From Huiozyma naganishii CBS 8797 (Eukaryota > Ascomycota > Saccharomycetes > Saccharomycetales > Saccharomycetaceae), in NCBI RefSeq assembly GCF_000348985.1, contig NC_035930.1, positions 62,001 through 126,000 of the forward strand: a stretch of 64,000 nucleotides of DNA, written 5' to 3'. Made by a program: the position numbers and the translations under genes. Of this stretch, positions 10,266 through 18,430 are shown in pieces. Position 1 is the first letter of the stretch; the number at the start of each line of letters is the position of its first letter. The notes beneath the pieces were generated by a model, which was given only the letters and a program-made list of their open reading frames with translations, was not told the DNA's origin and made no database searches.

Positions 10266-10587
10266 GCAGCACTTACTAATTGAATCTGTATTTAGTAGTG
10301 TATTTTGTGAGGGCGGCTTCGACGTAATCACCTACTGAAGTCAATCTCGAACATTTTTTAAGACTTGATTTGAATGTCGATTTTTCATTTTTTTCATTTT
10401 TTTCATTTTGATACATTTCACAATGTACCTCGAATAGTTGTTAGAAGACTGTTCTGATAACTATTGGCAATTGTCTGTTGGGTTCTTAGCAAGAAGGGCT
10501 GATATACCATTGGTGAAGAAGGGCAATAAGCTGGTTTTGTTTGCTGTTGAATAGAGAATTGCTCCATTTCCGTGGAATCTTGGAAAT
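10266..10587. promoter_or_regulatory. Divergent CPR7/GEA promoter region
   Basis: 322 bp. It holds a T-rich block at about 10380-10411 with three near-tandem TTTTTTCAT units, a likely nucleosome-poor poly(dA:dT) element. No convincing heat-shock element or other named site is visible. Confidence 0.4.
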
Positions 10588-13500
10588 ATGGAGATAGCCA
10601 ATTTAGAGGGAACGTGTCTTGGGGAAGACCCTGTTGGCCTTGCTCTGAATGCATGTCTTGATATGGTTGTCGCACTGAGGAAGGAAAACAGGAAGTTTAA
10701 ATTGCGATCTTCGGGCGTTGCATTAATCCTCGGGGGTGGCGGTGACGAATACTATAGTAATTCTGACTTGTATCAAGTTGATGGACAAACCGGGTTCATG
10801 TTAAACGATCGAGCAGATCCTCTGATAAGTGACTTTATAGACGTGAAGGTGATGTTGACTGGGTTGAAGTCTATATATGCACTTGATTCAATTGCATTTT
10901 TGTCTCCTTTTTTGAGGGTGTTGAAAGAGAAATCGAATGTGGAACCTTTGAGAACGCTGGCCCTCGAATCCATAAAGAGGTTCTATACTTTCCAACTGAT
11001 AAACAAAAACTGTATTAATTACGTTCAATGCTATCGGGAGACGGTTGCTGTCTTACTTCAACTGATAACTGATATAGCGGGATATCAAACCTTTGACGAT
11101 GAAACTGAGATAGAAACCATCACAGTTTTACAGCATATAATATCTTTACCCTGTGGGGACTGCTTGACCGATATATTAATATATGAAGTACTGAAAAGGA
11201 TATTACTGATCGTATGCAGAAGAAAGGCTTCTCAACACCTAAAGCGGAGAGCAGAGGAGGTTTTAACCAGTATCACCATTCATATCTACGGCAAACTGAA
11301 ATTTATGAATCTAACTGCTATCAATGACAAATACATTGATGACGAACAGATTAAGAAATTTTTTGTTTTTAAAAGATCAAATAACTCCAGTGAATTTGAC
11401 CTCACCGAGGAAATAGTCAACAATGAAAGTCAAGAATCTTTATCCTCTGAAAATGTTATGGATACGCCAAATTACGGCTTACCAGTGATCATCAATTATT
11501 TAACATTGCTTCTCTCGTTGATTAGTCTTGATAACAAAACGGAATATACGACTCATACCCAGATATTGGGCCTCAAATTGATCAACATAATCGTAGAGCT
11601 GGTGGGGAGACTTTTTTTGAAGCATCCAAAGCTTTTGAATATGATTTCGGACTCAATCTTCAAGTGCGTTCTGTCAATCATAGACACAAACGATGAAAAA
11701 ACTTTGCTTATTGAACATGCTCTAAGACTATTCACAACAATTGTTCTCTCGATTGCATGGTTTATACCTCGACAAATAGAGTTAACGCTGAACTCTCTGC
11801 TTAAAAAGCTCAAACGAAGTGAGTTTCCCGAATTATCATTGATTATCATCGAACAGTTATCCGTGCTGTGGATGCGGAAACCGTCAATTTTTATTGATTT
11901 TTTTATCAAATTCGATTGCGATTTAGATTTTGAGGACGTTTCAATAAACTTTTTGAAAGTTATGTGCACATTGGCTGCTCCTGAGAGTAATATCAATGTT
12001 TCCACTTTTGCATTGGATGGTATGATCACATTTATCAACGCCATACATACTCAGATTGAAGGCCTTGATAAGCTACAACTTGAGCATGCGCCACCAAATA
12101 AGGTTTTGATGAACCGTAACAGAAAAACTGAATTTATTGACTGTATTGAGAAATTCAATGAAAATTCCAAAGAAGGTATAGAGTTATTGATTGAAAATAA
12201 ATTCATACCTCACAACAACGAAGATGAGATTGCAAAGTTCCTGTTTGCGAATAATGGCCGTATGAATAAAAAGCAATTGGGTCTTTTGATATGCAAACCA
12301 ACCAATGTGTCTCTGCTGGACAAGTTCATGTCTAACTTTGACTTTAGGGGTCTCAAAATTGATGAAGCACTGAGGGTTTTATTGACCCGGTTTAGACTAC
12401 CTGGTGAATCGCAGCAAATTGAAAGAATCATTGAATCATTTTCGAAATACTATGTGGAAGGTCAGAAGTATGATGAATATCTACCACACCATAACGATGT
12501 AGCAAACATTGAGCATTCTGCTGTGAGACCAGATTCCGATTCCATCTTCGTCCTGAGCTATTCCATAATTATGCTGAACACTGATTTGCATAATCCTCAA
12601 ATAAAGGAGCATATGTCGTTTGATGAGTATTCTAGCAACTTGAGAGGTTCCTATAATAAGGGGGCAGACTATCCAAAAAGTTTTTTGAACAAAATATACT
12701 GTTCGATCAAAGACAAAGAGATTGTAATGCCAGAGGAGCATCACGGGAATGATACATGGTTTGATGATGTCTGGAATAATCTCATATCCTCAACTACTGT
12801 GGTCACAGAGGTACCAAAGTTTCATACTGATGACTTGCTTCACTTCACTTCTTATGAGATAGCACAATTTGAGAGTGTGCTCTTTAAGCAAGTTGGAAGC
12901 AGCATTATCTCCAAATTATTCAATATGCTTGAAACGGCCAATGAAGACGACACCATTGTTGCATTGATAGGTATAATAGAACGCTGTTTTAAATTGACCC
13001 AATTTTTCGCAGACAGGGATTTGTTCAATGAAATTGTTCAAAATTTGGGAAAACAGACACTTCTAATGAAACCTTGCCGTGCTGGAGAAGAAAACGGCAA
13101 TATGAATGAAGATATCATAGATTATGATAATGATAAGAACAAAGAGGCATCGTTGATTGACGCTATAGATGAGGAAACTGGAGAAATAAGCCCAGTTAGT
13201 TTCGTTTCTGTTACTGTAGGACGGTCTTTTAAGGCGCAAATGTGCCTAGTGCTTTATTTCAAGATACTTGGCCAAGTCGCTGGTTTAGGCTGGTTGGAGA
13301 TGAGAAATTGGGATCAGGCTGTGGACATTATTTTGAGGCTATACGAAAAGAGAATGGTTCTGTACAACAATTATTTTCTTCCCCAAGAAAAACTGGAGAA
13401 AATATCTTCGTTAACTCCGCTAGGGCTTCCTCCAGCTGATATGTCGTTTGAGTGCTCGGTTAGCAGTAACAGGAGCATATTGTCCACTTTTGCCTCATAT

Positions 13501-14427
13501 TTGAAAGGTAACGAGCCAAGCAAGGAGGAAATCTTAAAAACAAAAGGGGCGCTCGATTGTATCAAACTGATAAATTTCAACTCAGCTGTGTGGAATAATA
13601 AATATATCGTTACGGGAGACACTTTACTCCAAGTAATAAGCTTACACTTCCCCAAAAAACAAACTGTCTTCAATTTCAGATATTTCGAGCATGAGTTGCT
13701 ATTTTTAGTTGAGCTAATGATTGATCTGATGGTAAAGCATGACCAAGTTGAGAGGGTTAGCTTTACACTCTATGAAAAAGTGTGTTCCCTATACAAAACT
13801 GAGGGAATGAAACGCGCCACATATCGAAGGTTAATGAATTATCGTGTAATTCTTCTCTCCATCACACCTAATCTCCAAGAAACGAAGCTTGTATCAGAGG
13901 AGATTTTACAAAGCAACGAACTTTACAGTAAGAAGTACTTTGAAAGTACGGACGGATTTGCATTATGTAACAACTTTTTGGAAAGTTGTCGTGGAGACAC
14001 CGAAACGTCGTGGAAGCTGCTACCATTGATGACTAACAAAGCTACGATGACGTATATCCACAAACATGTTCTCCTGCAATTAAATGCCCAAAACTTTTTC
14101 GACTTTATTGAAATGATCTCTGCTCAGGGCCGGTCAGAGATTGACTTCGTTGTGGGAATACTTGGCGGTAAATGTAAAATTGCGCAGGAATTGACGCTAG
14201 ACATGTTCATCAAAATGTTACAAGTTGTTATTTCAAAGATCATTACACCTAAAGAGGACACGCATGACATTTTTAAGGCACTTAAAGAGAATTTAACGGG
14301 TGACACTAGTTTGTTGAGAAGTTTTTCACCTCAAGCTGTAAAACAGATCAAAGAATCGATTGAGTCAGTAGTAGAAAAGAACACGCAGTTACAGGAGTTG
14401 ATTCTCGTATTGGAGGAGTTTAAATGA
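10588..14427 (+). CDS. GEA1: Gea1/Gea2-type large Arf-GEF with Sec7 domain
   Basis: Predicted 1279 residues, shorter than S. cerevisiae Gea1 (1408) or Gea2 (1459), mostly toward the C terminus. It is a GBF1-family guanine nucleotide exchange factor for Arf1/2 at the Golgi, the brefeldin A target. The DCB region starts at once (EDPVGLALNACLDMVVALRK, then GVALILGGGG, conserved with Gea2). HUS follows, then the Sec7 domain at about 545-740 with FRLPGES, where E607 is the glutamic finger, and SYSIIMLNTDLHNPQ. Helical HDS regions complete the protein. The first ATG follows an in-frame stop at 10552, so the N terminus is complete. Neighbours match YJR031C (GEA1), but a PMP gene is close by, as PMP2 is to GEA2 on S. 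cerevisiae chromosome V. This may therefore be the single unduplicated ancestor of both. Confidence 0.9.
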   Translation: MEIANLEGTCLGEDPVGLALNACLDMVVALRKENRKFKLRSSGVALILGGGGDEYYSNSDLYQVDGQTGFMLNDRADPLISDFIDVKVMLTGLKSIYALDSIAFLSPFLRVLKEKSNVEPLRTLALESIKRFYTFQLINKNCINYVQCYRETVAVLLQLITDIAGYQTFDDETEIETITVLQHIISLPCGDCLTDILIYEVLKRILLIVCRRKASQHLKRRAEEVLTSITIHIYGKLKFMNLTAINDKYIDDEQIKKFFVFKRSNNSSEFDLTEEIVNNESQESLSSENVMDTPNYGLPVIINYLTLLLSLISLDNKTEYTTHTQILGLKLINIIVELVGRLFLKHPKLLNMISDSIFKCVLSIIDTNDEKTLLIEHALRLFTTIVLSIAWFIPRQIELTLNSLLKKLKRSEFPELSLIIIEQLSVLWMRKPSIFIDFFIKFDCDLDFEDVSINFLKVMCTLAAPESNINVSTFALDGMITFINAIHTQIEGLDKLQLEHAPPNKVLMNRNRKTEFIDCIEKFNENSKEGIELLIENKFIPHNNEDEIAKFLFANNGRMNKKQLGLLICKPTNVSLLDKFMSNFDFRGLKIDEALRVLLTRFRLPGESQQIERIIESFSKYYVEGQKYDEYLPHHNDVANIEHSAVRPDSDSIFVLSYSIIMLNTDLHNPQIKEHMSFDEYSSNLRGSYNKGADYPKSFLNKIYCSIKDKEIVMPEEHHGNDTWFDDVWNNLISSTTVVTEVPKFHTDDLLHFTSYEIAQFESVLFKQVGSSIISKLFNMLETANEDDTIVALIGIIERCFKLTQFFADRDLFNEIVQNLGKQTLLMKPCRAGEENGNMNEDIIDYDNDKNKEASLIDAIDEETGEISPVSFVSVTVGRSFKAQMCLVLYFKILGQVAGLGWLEMRNWDQAVDIILRLYEKRMVLYNNYFLPQEKLEKISSLTPLGLPPADMSFECSVSSNRSILSTFASYLKGNEPSKEEILKTKGALDCIKLINFNSAVWNNKYIVTGDTLLQVISLHFPKKQTVFNFRYFEHELLFLVELMIDLMVKHDQVERVSFTLYEKVCSLYKTEGMKRATYRRLMNYRVILLSITPNLQETKLVSEEILQSNELYSKKYFESTDGFALCNNFLESCRGDTETSWKLLPLMTNKATMTYIHKHVLLQLNAQNFFDFIEMISAQGRSEIDFVVGILGGKCKIAQELTLDMFIKMLQVVISKIITPKEDTHDIFKALKENLTGDTSLLRSFSPQAVKQIKESIESVVEKNTQLQELILVLEEFK

Positions 14428-14510
14428 TTATGTTGTTGGTATGCATGCGTATATAGATATATATATACAGGAATAAACGTTACTATATACGTACAAATGA
14501 AACTAATATC

Positions 14511-15842
14511 TCACAGAACTATCTCAGAATTCATTACTCTGTAAAATGGAACAGTATCCTTTACGTTGGGGATGTTCAACAGATATGCAATAAACCTTTC
14601 CAACCCGAGGCCAAACCCACCTGTTGGTCTATAACCGACTGTTCTAAGTTCTCTGTACCAATCGAGATCTCGAGGGAGATCTTTTAGGCTTGCGGGAAGG
14701 TCCTCACGAACAGATCCACCGATCACTTCCGCTATTTGTGGGAATATCAGATCAAAGCACTGGACTGTGTCATCTGAATTTGGTTTCATATAAAACGGCT
14801 TCAATGATTTCGGATAGTTCTTGATGAAAACGTAACCGTTGTTGAACAACTTCTCGGCAATCCATTTCTCATGTTCTGATGATATCCCTGTAGTCTGGAA
14901 CGTGTGTTCTGTGGGGGGTGCAATTTGAAACAAGTGTTTGTTGTTCTGTAACTCTTTGATCACATCGCGATACTCTACCTGGTGCCAGTTGTTCTCGTTG
15001 GTGATCCTCCCCCACCTTTCCTGTACTTCAATGTCCTCCTTAAATTCATCCCTGATATTCTGTGGGATATTTTGTACGACTTGGATCAACAAGTCCTGCA
15101 CCCCCGATATTAGCTGTGGTAAGTGTCCCCAGTTAGTGGATTCCAATTCTAGCATCCAAAACTCTGCCAAATGTCTCCCCGTATCGCTTCCCTCTGCTCG
15201 AAAGCATGGGGACAAAGCGTAGACGTTGGACAAGGATTGTGCGAGGACCTCCAAATGCAACTGAGTGGACACAGTGAGGTTGATGTTTTTAGAGTTCCAC
15301 TCTGCAGCGGAGACTTTGAAAGTCTCGTTGTGTCCCTCCGTGTCGTTGTTTGTCAGTAGTGGGGCGTCCACTTTCGTGAACCCGATTTGGTCCAACTTGT
15401 TGGCAAGGGACAACTCCAGGGAGGATCTAAACCTCAAAATCTGGGCAAGCTTGTTGTACTTGAACTTCCACAGCGGGTACTTTGATCTGATCTTGGCCAA
15501 GTTTACGAGTTGTTTCTGTTGTAGGGGGAAATTGTCTGGTACATTACCAAGCAACCGTAGGGAATCGACTGATATTTCGAACGGTTGTGGGCGCGTTGGT
15601 GTGAGTACGATGTGCCCACTTTCCAGTTGCACTGTTTGTCCTACTCTTAGCGCATCCTGTGGCTTGTTCTTGAGGACCAATTTCAAAGGTTGACTTGTAG
15701 TCCCGTCGTTGATGTTGATAAAGGACACATTTTTCAGTCTGGTGATGTTGGATATGTACCCGTTGACGATGGGGGATACAGTATTGTTCGACAACAACGC
15801 CCTTTGAAATTGTGCATACAGTTGTTTAACGGTGCACGGCAT
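14511..15842 (-). CDS. SLM5: Mitochondrial asparaginyl-tRNA synthetase (Slm5)
   Basis: Predicted 443 residues. A class IIb aminoacyl-tRNA synthetase charging mitochondrial tRNA-Asn. The N-terminal OB-fold anticodon-binding domain (about 10-105) includes VNGYISNITRLKNVSFININDG. The catalytic core shows motif 1-like APLLTNNDTEG, motif 2 CFRAEGSDTGRHLAEFWMLELE and motif 3 GFGLGLERF. The frame stays open upstream without an ATG; the ATG at 15842 (MPCTVKQLYAQ) gives a plausible amphipathic presequence flowing straight into the OB fold. Convergent with GEA (83 bp between stops). In S. cerevisiae SLM5 (YCR024C) is followed by PMP1 (YCR024C-A), exactly as here. Confidence 0.93.
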   Translation of the reverse strand: MPCTVKQLYAQFQRALLSNNTVSPIVNGYISNITRLKNVSFININDGTTSQPLKLVLKNKPQDALRVGQTVQLESGHIVLTPTRPQPFEISVDSLRLLGNVPDNFPLQQKQLVNLAKIRSKYPLWKFKYNKLAQILRFRSSLELSLANKLDQIGFTKVDAPLLTNNDTEGHNETFKVSAAEWNSKNINLTVSTQLHLEVLAQSLSNVYALSPCFRAEGSDTGRHLAEFWMLELESTNWGHLPQLISGVQDLLIQVVQNIPQNIRDEFKEDIEVQERWGRITNENNWHQVEYRDVIKELQNNKHLFQIAPPTEHTFQTTGISSEHEKWIAEKLFNNGYVFIKNYPKSLKPFYMKPNSDDTVQCFDLIFPQIAEVIGGSVREDLPASLKDLPRDLDWYRELRTVGYRPTGGFGLGLERFIAYLLNIPNVKDTVPFYRVMNSEIVL

Positions 15843-16837
15843 TGGCTTGGGTAACTGCGGGGGGAAGGGGGAAGCAAGATGATAATGTAAGAGTAAGAAG
15901 TTTGAACTAGAGCTAAGTAAAACACACAAATCAGTTTTTTTCCAGATTATATAAGAACTGTATAACTGTAGAAATTAGTTGAGAGGGTGCTAAGATATAC
16001 TGATACCTGGTAACAGTTTCCCCTAGTCCGGTTATAATCTCTCTCGACTGTCAAGCGTCAATAGTGTCGCTTCACAAAGGAAGAATAGAAAGGAAAGTTC
16101 AAAAGAAAAAGAAAAGACCCAACAAAGCTGAGTACTTCTCTTTCTTCAACAGAAAGGATGGTAAAACACACACATCACCAAGCCTAACCTTCCTTCCATC
16201 TACCTTACCATGTAAAGTTTCCGTAAGAGAAGCCTGTCAGCAGATAGAAAAGGATTTGACCGGGGGTGAGGGAAAGAAAAAACACCAGGTTTAAAACAGT
16301 AGACAACAGCGAGCAACGCATGAACAACCCGTACGAGAAAAAAAAGATAGAGCAGAAGAAAGAATCAGGAACACGCTGGAAACAAAAGAAAGTAACACAC
16401 ACATTCCAGGTGTCCCATCATCCTCAAAAGTCACTTTTTTTTCCACAGTTGGAACACGCAGTTGCAAACACAAGCCGTTATAGCACGCACACACACATGG
16501 GATGGTTGAATGGAAAAAAGGGAGGGAAAAAAATTCTGGTCTATATTTGAGCTCCCGCACAACCAAGAGTCAAAAGAAGATACCCCAGAATTAATTGAAA
16601 AGTAGAACAGGTAGAAGTAATTTCATTAATAGAAGAAAGAAAGAAAAAAGCAGTAGAGGGGAGAGGAAAGTATAATTGTTTCTTGCAAACGAAACTCACA
16701 CCAGCATTGCACTAACAAAAAAAAAAAGGGAGTAGAGAGTGGGAAACAAAGAGCTAGATTTGAAGGAAGGGGAGAAGTGGGTATATTATTATTTAAAGAT
16801 GCTTTGCTTCTCCGTCTTCCTCTTCAATATCGACTGC
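15843..16837 (-). promoter_or_regulatory. SLM5 upstream region and probable long UG-rich 3' UTR of PMP1
   Basis: No gene is seen in these 995 bp. From about 16060 to 16780 the plus strand is strongly purine-rich, so the PMP1 transcript (minus strand) would be U/C-rich here. It contains three UGUGUGUG-type blocks, complementary to plus-strand CA runs at about 16167-16177, 16393-16403 and 16484-16498. A long UG-rich 3' UTR is known for S. cerevisiae PMP1 and affects mRNA localisation. Open frames in this stretch are low-complexity Lys/Arg/Ser runs and are not credible genes. Confidence 0.5.
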
Positions 16838-16966
16838 TTAGAATCTTTGTAGACCTCTCTGTCTTTCTTGCCATTTTCTGTACAGAATGGTTAGAACGAT
16901 GGCAACACAGGCCAAACCGACTAGGACAAAGACTAGAATAACACCACCTGGCAATGTAGTCATCAT
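16838..16966 (-). CDS. PMP1: Pmp1/Pmp2 proteolipid, regulator of plasma-membrane H+-ATPase
   Basis: A 42-codon gene. The product is a single-span plasma-membrane proteolipid that associates with and stimulates the Pma1 proton pump. The sequence starts MMTTLPGGVILVF, has one hydrophobic span (about residues 6-29) and ends YRKWQERQRGLQRF, an almost exact match to the 40-43 residue Pmp1/Pmp2 proteins. The basic cytoplasmic tail is the lipid (phosphatidylserine)-binding region. Start could be codon 1 or 2 (ATGATG). A TATA box (TATATAA on the minus strand, about 17162-17168) lies roughly 200 bp upstream. It sits beside SLM5 as PMP1 does in S. cerevisiae; PMP2 is its paralogue on chromosome V. Confidence 0.95.
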   Translation of the reverse strand: MMTTLPGGVILVFVLVGLACVAIVLTILYRKWQERQRGLQRF

Positions 16967-17849
16967 TATTTTCAAATAGTTGGATGTAGTTGTTTTGGTA
17001 TGGAGTGGAAAAACAAAAGAACTAAAAGAAAAAATATTTTTTCCGCTAATCTTCTTCTATATGGAGAGAGAGAGAGAGAAGGAAAGAAAATTTGGTAACA
17101 AAGCAACTTATCAATGCTCTTTATAGGTTTCGTATAACGAACTATCCAAATTTTTTCTTTTTATATAATCCTTTTATCAAGAGGGAAGGGAAAAAAGAGG
17201 GAATTTGGAACCGATGGACACAGAGTGAGAACGACGCAAAAAGAGCCGGAAAAGAAGAGGGAAAAACGCAGAGGGAAAAACAGCGGGCGCTACTGCGATT
17301 CGTTAAATAAACACTGGCTGAGGCCCGTGTGGTATTGTTGTTCGCCGGATAAAAGAGTCTTCGCTCGCAGATTTGTTTGCACGTTTCCCAAAACCGACCA
17401 GAAATTGGCACCCACCGCACTTTGCGTGCCCTAATTCGCTCTGTCTGCGGCGTGTCCCGATCGGGGCGATGCCATAACAGGCGCGGGTGCGGCCTTTTCC
17501 CCAAAGGGACAGTGTACCGGGACAAACCAAAACAGACAGCGGACAAAAGCCAAATTCTCGAAAAAAAGAGCTCATCGCCGCGCCGGGCTCTGCGCGCGCG
17601 GGCCCGAAGCGGGAAATATAAACACAGACAAAAGCAGAATTTCCCGCAACAGCGTGTCCCAAAGGGGAAACGGACAAAAGCGACGAGAGCGGGACAGGGC
17701 TCCCGCGGGAAACACCCGGACACCTCCGCTTCTTCCGCGGGAAACACGGCCGGATCCGGCTTCTTCTGCTCTCGGTTCGTTCACACAGTACGTAAGGTAC
17801 ACACACGTATATGGGTCGATCTATATAAGCAGGAGACACACACTCTCTC
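16967..17849. promoter_or_regulatory. PMP1 promoter with GC-rich, repeat-bearing upstream block
   Basis: 883 bp between HTL1 and PMP1, both on the minus strand. Near PMP1: a TATA box around 17160-17170 and a GA-dinucleotide tract at 17064-17079. At about 17400-17780 base composition jumps to GC-rich. This block holds a 13-bp direct repeat CCGCGGGAAACAC at 17703-17715 and 17735-17747, CGGACAAAAG twice (about 17542 and 17672), and an inverted pair TTTCCCC-AAA-GGGACA (17496-17511) and TGTCCC-AAA-GGGGAAA (17655-17670). Open frames on both strands here are by-products of GC richness; I recognise no protein. Confidence 0.5.
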
Positions 17850-18080
17850 TCACGCCTGTATGTCGCTCAGTTGCTGCCTCAATCTGGAAACGAGCTCGCT
17901 TGGGGGCGTCAGGGTGGCACTCGTGCGAGCGTCTGCCGTGGTGGTCGTGGGCGTCGAGGTCTCTGGCGACACCAGGTAGAACAGGTCGCACATTTGCTCC
18001 CGCTGCGATAGCAGGTGGTACGCGGTCAGCGTCTTGAGGGTGAAACTGTCCCTGGCACCTTCGGGTGTGGTTCTAGACAT
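17850..18080 (-). CDS. HTL1: Htl1, small subunit of the RSC chromatin remodelling complex
   Basis: Predicted 76 residues (S. cerevisiae 78). The diagnostic stretch is FTLKTLTAYHLLSQREQMCDLFYLV, which resembles S. cerevisiae Htl1 (TLKNLTAFQLLSQRE...). The rest is Ser/Thr/Pro-rich with a C-terminal helix (VSRLRQQLSDI). Htl1 binds Rsc8 in the RSC complex and is needed at high temperature and for ploidy maintenance. The ATG at 18080 was chosen because similarity begins soon after it and upstream codons encode low-complexity sequence; an AT-repeat (TATATATATATA, about 18137-18148) lies 60 bp upstream as a TATA element. It is divergent from CWH43, the same relative orientation as YCR020W-B and YCR017C. 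The intervening S. cerevisiae genes are absent. Confidence 0.85.
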   Translation of the reverse strand: MSRTTPEGARDSFTLKTLTAYHLLSQREQMCDLFYLVSPETSTPTTTTADARTSATLTPPSELVSRLRQQLSDIQA

Positions 18081-18430
18081 GGCTGTGTCGGTGGTGTAGT
18101 GTGGGTCTTGTTTTGAAGGTGTAGACGTTTTGTCTGTATATATATATATATTTTTTTCTTTCCTGCTTTCCTCGAGGATTTTACTCAGTAGTGCAGACAC
18201 AGGTGGGTGAGCGTTCTGCGTGTAGCGGAGAGATCTTGCTTGTAATGGGAGGACAGGGGGCAACTGGTGTCGCTTTCTTTCGCTCTCGCTCTCGCCTCGG
18301 AGAAAAATTAGTCTTGAAAATTTTTGCAGGAACAAAAACGTAAAAGAAAAGCACGTTATATAGATTCTTAATGCACTTGATATCACAACAACAGCGGTAA
18401 GTTTTGACAGCACACACACACACGGCTTCG
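18081..18430. promoter_or_regulatory. Divergent HTL1/CWH43 promoter region
   Basis: 350 bp. An AT dinucleotide run at about 18137-18150 probably serves as the HTL1 TATA element. A CA dinucleotide run (18410-18422) directly precedes the CWH43 ATG. Nothing else recognisable. Confidence 0.4.

Noticed and set aside
10331..10331. Extended CPR7 N terminus beginning upstream of 10265
   Set aside because: No ATG in the upstream frame (only GTG), and family similarity begins at the ATG at 10265.
16064..16566. Plus- and minus-strand open frames of 65-94 codons in the purine-rich tract
   Set aside because: Low-complexity Lys/Glu/Ser products with no family resemblance; better explained as a long PMP1 3' UTR.
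17142..17979. Overlapping open frames of about 180-200 codons on both strands upstream of PMP1
   Set aside because: They arise from GC-rich DNA, overlap each other and HTL1, are Arg/Ser/Pro-rich and resemble nothing known.
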